A stretch of DNA of 64,000 bases, from the NCBI RefSeq assembly GCF_016808095.1, contig NC_068974.1, forward strand, positions 22,862,825 through 22,926,824. The letters run 5' to 3'. How positions within the stretch are numbered: position 1 is the first letter of the stretch; the number at the start of each line of letters is the position of its first letter. The notes below the pieces were generated by a model, which was not told where the DNA came from, searched no databases, and saw nothing but the letters and a program-made list of their open reading frames with translations. This DNA is from Vigna angularis. Lineage: Eukaryota; Streptophyta; Magnoliopsida; Fabales; Fabaceae. The translations under genes were made by a program, and so were the position numbers. Positions 59,941 to 64,000 of the stretch are shown piece after piece.

Positions 59941-61076
59941 AGTTCGTGCTTAGGATGACCTGTGGGTTGTGGGTTTGTCGTGCCTTTCTTGTGAAGAGTT
60001 GAGTCTAGGTGATATGATTTGTCATGTCATTCTAAGTTTCAATTGTAGAGTTAGTGTATCTAATTGAAATTTTTTAGAACAAAAAATGTCTCGATAGGAG
60101 TAATGAGGGTGCACACACATGACTATATCAGAGTTGATTTTCCTTTGTGAATTTTAAAGGTTTGGGGAATGAAAGGGTCGTGATTCCATTGTTGTCGTGT
60201 ATGGTGATTCTTGTGATAATGTACTATGCTCTATAATGGTAGAGGAATATAGATTCAAGGATAACTTGATCTATATACCTTCATTAGGATTGGTTAAATC
60301 CTTTGAGACAAAATTCTTACCTCAAAGATATGGAGTTACAAGACAGAGTTTTTGAGTTTTGAAGGATGGATTAAATTGTTGGGCGGTAGAAGTGCCATTT
60401 TCGTCAAAAAAGTTTCAAGAACAGAGTTAAGGGAGTTGAAATCACAAGTTTTTCCAAGAGGAATTTGGGTAAGCATTGGTGTAGCAAGGTTTGAGAAGTC
60501 AGCTTGGTTTTGTATATTAGTAAGGTCAGAAGTCAAGAGAAAGGAAGGTGTTGGTGCGCATTGACGTAACAATGTTAGAGAAGGCAACATGGTTTGGTAC
60601 ATCGATTATGTTTGAGATTTGGAGAAGAAAAGCAGTGGAAGGTTTGAAGCTTAAGTTAAGAGAGGAATAGGAATTTTGAAATTGACCAAAGGGAATCAAT
60701 ATCTAGAAAGGAAGTAGAAGAAGAAGAGTTTGGGAAGCAGTTGTGTAAGACATAGAACCGATTTAAGGAGAGTTTAGTAGAAGGTAGAACTTTCAAGTTG
60801 AGTTGAGAGAACATAAGGTCTTGTTGCATGATTTTGGGTATAGTTAAGGAGGTTTCAAGATCAGTGGTTTGTGTCTAAGAAAAGTTTGACTTTGGACTGA
60901 GGTGGAAGATTTCAAGCACCGAAGAAAGAAGTACATCATAATGTCAGTTTTATAAGGAAATGTAAGATTAGAGAAATTAAGAGCACAATGAATGAGGAAA
61001 AGAGAAGAAAGGCTTTGAAATAGGTACCAGTAATGTTTACTTCTGAAGTGATTATTCAGATTTTAAGAAAAGAAAT
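59941..61076 (+). other. Decayed Gypsy interior, no readable gene
   Basis: It follows the primer site and should be leader and gag, but stops are frequent in all frames and I cannot recognise a gag motif with confidence. Confidence 0.4.
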
Positions 61077-62253
61077 GCCTTATATCTCAAGCCAAGAGGG
61101 GGATGAATTCGATTAAGCCTTAAGAAATTGTTCTTTTCAAAATCTATGTGAAATATTTGGCTTTCTTGAAATAATTAAACAATAAGTGATGAATCAATAA
61201 TAAAAGAGAAAGAGTACAGAGAAAAATCAACACAAACAATCTATATTGGTTCGACTAATCCCAAGCCTACATCTAGTCTTCTTCCAACAATCTGAGTTGA
61301 AGGGATTCCACTATAAATTGATTGAATTTATAGAAATACAAAGATACCCCTCTCAATGCACTTCTCACCACACTCAAAATCAATATAGCTACCTAAGAGA
61401 TGAACAATCCTCAATCTTTTAATACAAGAGTACTCATAACCCTTAAACCCTTGGCAAACCTGACAGGAACACAAACACAATTGTCTATGATGAACCTAAT
61501 CTCCAAATCACACTCCTTTAGTGCAGATTAAATCAGAATAACTTTATCCTACATTTCTTGAAAGAATCTTGATGTATAAGAACCAATGTAGCCTTGATTC
61601 TCCAAGATCATTTCTTAAACGATCTTGTATTCAAAAATCAATATAAACGTTAGTATTTGAAAATGATAGCAATTAATTATTTTGAATCAGAACTCAAGTC
61701 ACATATATATAGGATTTTCTGAATTCTGACGCACTATAATCGATTAAGGTTATTAGTTAAGCTTTTCCTTATGCTTTAATAGCATGTAATTGATTATTTA
61801 ATCACATAAGCCAGTTATCAATTCAACGGGCAGTTATAACAAATCAAGCTATTAAATGAAATGGATTTGAACAAAGTAAAATCATTTAATCGATAGGCAA
61901 CTTATGTAATCGATTAATCGTACACTTAAGAAAAATTTCCATTCTATATAGTTTAAACCACTTATGAAACAAATTATGGCATTGCTTTCCATTTTAATCG
62001 ATTGATTACTTCAGCGCGCAGTTTGCCCCTGTTAAACATACAAAGTGATCTGGTGAAACCTAACAGATTATATACAATGTTAAAGCAATTATTTCATCCC
62101 GAAGTAAGATTATTAATCTGTTTAATACATGATTTATTTAATACGAATGAATTCTCATATCAAGCACAAACATGAGATATAGATAAAGCAATTATTATGT
62201 CATTTGTTGTGCAAGAAACTATAAAACCATTCTCTTGTTCATTATAAAAAACA
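61077..62253 (-). mobile_element. Copia solo LTR (minus strand)
   Basis: The inverted family phrases occur in order: 'ccaagagggggatgaattcg' near 61093, 'tggttcgactaatccc' near 61246 and 'gcctacatctagtc' near 61265. Copies of TAATCGATTA or variants lie at 61736-62010. Both ends are approximate and no duplication was found. Confidence 0.5.
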
Positions 62254-62603
62254 AAGATATAAAGGGTAAGTTTAGCTCTTCCTATCAACAAAGATGATAA
62301 GAGAGTTTGGGTTGGTCGAGATGTTCATAGATATGAAGTGCAATTCATGTTAAAATCAATCTTCATCAGGTATGGTTTTGTGGTGGTGTTGATTGACCGT
62401 ATAAGTTTGATCAAGATAGGAGTAGTTGTTGGATGTTGGGTTACAAAAAGCCAATGAGTTTGTGGGTTCAGATCAGGTCAACGAGTTGGTATTGCGGGCA
62501 AAGGATATTATGAGGATAAGAGGTTTAAAGGCAGGGTTCATGTTATTGAAAATTTTAGGTTGAAGAGGGTAATTCTTGACGAAGGTTGATAGTCCAAAAA
62601 CTT
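62254..62603. other. Unassigned spacer, no gene seen
   Basis: Possibly more of the decayed Gypsy interior from 59941; 'gtttgggttggtcgagatg' and later text give no protein match I can defend. Confidence 0.35.
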
Positions 62604-63489
62604 GTTGGGCGTGATTTCGGCAAGTGTACCGAATCGTTTCAAGTAATAAACCGGTAAGACCGGGTATCGTTTTCCCAAGAGACTCGTAATACTAGAGAAT
62701 TGTGCGATTAACAACTCATATAGACTCAAGAACATAACATCAATTTACAAAACAAGTGCAGAAATGTAAATTCATACATAATTACAAGGTTGGACTTTGG
62801 TATTGAAGGCACTTGAAAATGGAAAAGACTAGAAATGGTATGAAATGACATTGTTAAGGCTAGTTTTCACCAATGCACTCTTGTGTATGACCAATTTCGT
62901 CTCCTCTCTATCAATTTACTAAAGTCAATCCACTAAAACACTCTAGCCCTAATTCCTTAGGTGAAAGGCCTAGGTTTTCCTTATCAAACCCCAATTCCTT
63001 GGCAATCTAACAAGCAAAACCCGCATTAAAGAGCTGGGATCTAAGACAACATGTGAATCATCTTCCATTCCTAGAATCAATGACCCACAAGGACTCCTAT
63101 TTCAGTTCCGGGTTTCATCTTACGTTCCCATAATCCATAAAACCCCAAAATCAAGTCATGAACGTTCCCATTACATGCAAGCTTTAAGATTGGAAACAAG
63201 AATACTAGCAATTGATAGAAAAGGCATATATAAATTCAAATCATTCAACAATTACACAAGAATTCAAAGGCTACAACTAATCCCAACAAGATGGGTTTGG
63301 CTCTCCATTTCCATGGAGAGCCTTTAAGCTTACAAAATGGCCATGGAAGAAGATGAAGAACCCAAGAGGAAGAAGGGAGTGTTCCCACGAACCCTAGCAG
63401 CCCTCCAAGCTCTCCTCTGAGTGAATCGCGCCTCCAAAGAACCAAAGACCTAAACCCCTTCGCGTTTTAGGGTTAAATAGACGCATCTG

Positions 63490-63660
63490 CCACATCAGTA
63501 AAAGTCGCGCCCAGCGCCCTCTGTCAGTCGCGCCCGGGCGCGAGGCTCTCGGAAAAAATCATAATTCGCGAAAAGTCGCGCCCGGCGCCCCTCTGTTTTC
63601 GCGCCCGGGCGCGAGACTCTCGCAAAAAGTCGCGCCCGGCGCCCTGTCGCACCCGGCGCG
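63490..63660. repeat. GC-rich CGCGCCCGGCGCC repeats
   Basis: 'gtcgcgcccggcgccc' and 'cgcgcccgggcgcgag' alternate with 'actctcg' or 'gctctcg' in about three units of roughly 60 bases. They can form strong hairpins. The related plus-strand LTR has comparable repeats at 49575-49760. Confidence 0.75.
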
Positions 63661-63682
63661 GATCATCTGGAAAAATTGAAAG

Positions 63683-63995
63683 TGGACGAGCGTCCACTAA
63701 AAATGGATGAGCGTCCCTTATCGCTGCCGAGCGTCCACTGACTGACGAGCGTCTTGGCTGGACGAGCGTCCTCTTCTGCCTGGGACGAGCTTCCTCTTCT
63801 GCCTGGTGGACGAGCGTCCGCTCGTGCTTCCACTCTAGACGAGCGTCCACTTATCTCAGGACGAGCGTCCGCTTGTTTCTTTGCTGGACGAACGTCCACT
63901 TCTCTGGCGAGCGTTCTTTCTTCTCTTTTGGACGAGCGTCCTATCTTGTCTTTCCTGGACGAGCGTCCTTTTCTTGGCGACGAGCGTCCATAATC
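63683..63995. repeat. Fourteen near-palindromic GGACGAGCGTCC repeats
   Basis: Six exact and eight variant copies of the 12-mer GGACGAGCGTCC are spread over about 310 bases at intervals of about 15-35 bases. The arms GGACG and CGTCC are complementary. Spacers are pyrimidine-rich and unrelated to one another. The array lies in the Gypsy LTR and reaches almost to the window end. Confidence 0.85.
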
Positions 63996-64000
63996 TTGGA

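Larger units (their letters stand above)
62604..64000 (-). mobile_element. Gypsy LTR (minus strand), cut by the window end
   Basis: The plus-strand text begins TGTTGGGCGTGATTTCGGCAAG and continues with 'ccgaatcg', 'aagtaataaaccggtaagac' and 'tcgttttcccaagagactcg', the inverse of the LTR end at 50575-50650. GC-rich repeats with CGCGCCCGGGCGCG follow at 63490-63660 and a second repeat array at 63683-63995. At least 1.4 kb lies in the window. Confidence 0.6.

Noticed and set aside
63683..63995. CRISPR-like spacing of short repeats
   Set aside because: The host is a plant nuclear genome, repeats are 12 bases with variable spacing, and the array sits within a retrotransposon LTR.

Overview
The window is plant nuclear DNA: AT-rich, with intron-containing gene fragments and dense nested LTR retrotransposons and DNA transposons. 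A dicot, most likely a legume of the bean/cowpea/soybean group, fits the repeat families and one cysteine-rich secreted peptide gene; the species is an inference. I see no rRNA, tRNA or CRISPR. Almost every long reading frame belongs to a mobile element. The only intact host-type gene I can support is a small two-exon gene at 7813-8139 on the minus strand, which encodes an 80-residue secreted peptide with six spaced cysteines and has its own TATA box.

Layout. 1-947 is a Copia LTR relic with an AT/GT microsatellite. 3112-4401 is a small CACTA element with a perfect ATT duplication. 7813-8241 is the peptide gene. 8873-18139 is a three-deep stack: a hAT-like element was split two bases from its end by a CACTA element (8883-17438, duplication GTA), which was itself split by a second CACTA (9824-14611, duplication TTT). 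The inner CACTA carries broken copies of a farnesyl diphosphate synthase gene and an HD-Zip II transcription factor. 18680-24680 is a minus-strand Copia element interrupted by an LTR-like block and ending in a 460-base ATT microsatellite. 25575-32953 is a MULE-like element holding class III peroxidase exons; a 5.2-kb Copia element (25617-30777, duplication CAAAG) sits in its left inverted repeat.

32954-48391 is a short gag-only LTR element whose gag gene is split by a 13.4-kb Ty3/Gypsy element of the Athila/Tat group (34234-47627, minus strand, LTRs of 2208 bases each). That Gypsy element has lost the front of its reverse transcriptase and carries a second gag gene after its integrase. 48397-50656 holds a second gag-only element fragment and a Gypsy LTR. 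50657-59244 is a Copia gag fragment interrupted by a 7.3-kb Copia element of the same family (51783-59115, duplication ATCTG). 59245-64000 holds a chromovirus-type LTR with its primer-binding site, a Copia LTR, and the start of a minus-strand Gypsy LTR with arrays of short near-palindromic repeats.

The most interesting points are: a Copia family, present twice in opposite orientations, in which gag is followed by a plant-transposon-like reading frame and pol is missing; a Copia element with no recognisable tRNA primer site but a 13-base inverted repeat linking its LTR to its leader; the two-gag Gypsy element; the gene fragments captured by CACTA and MULE elements; and the unlabelled cysteine-rich peptide gene.
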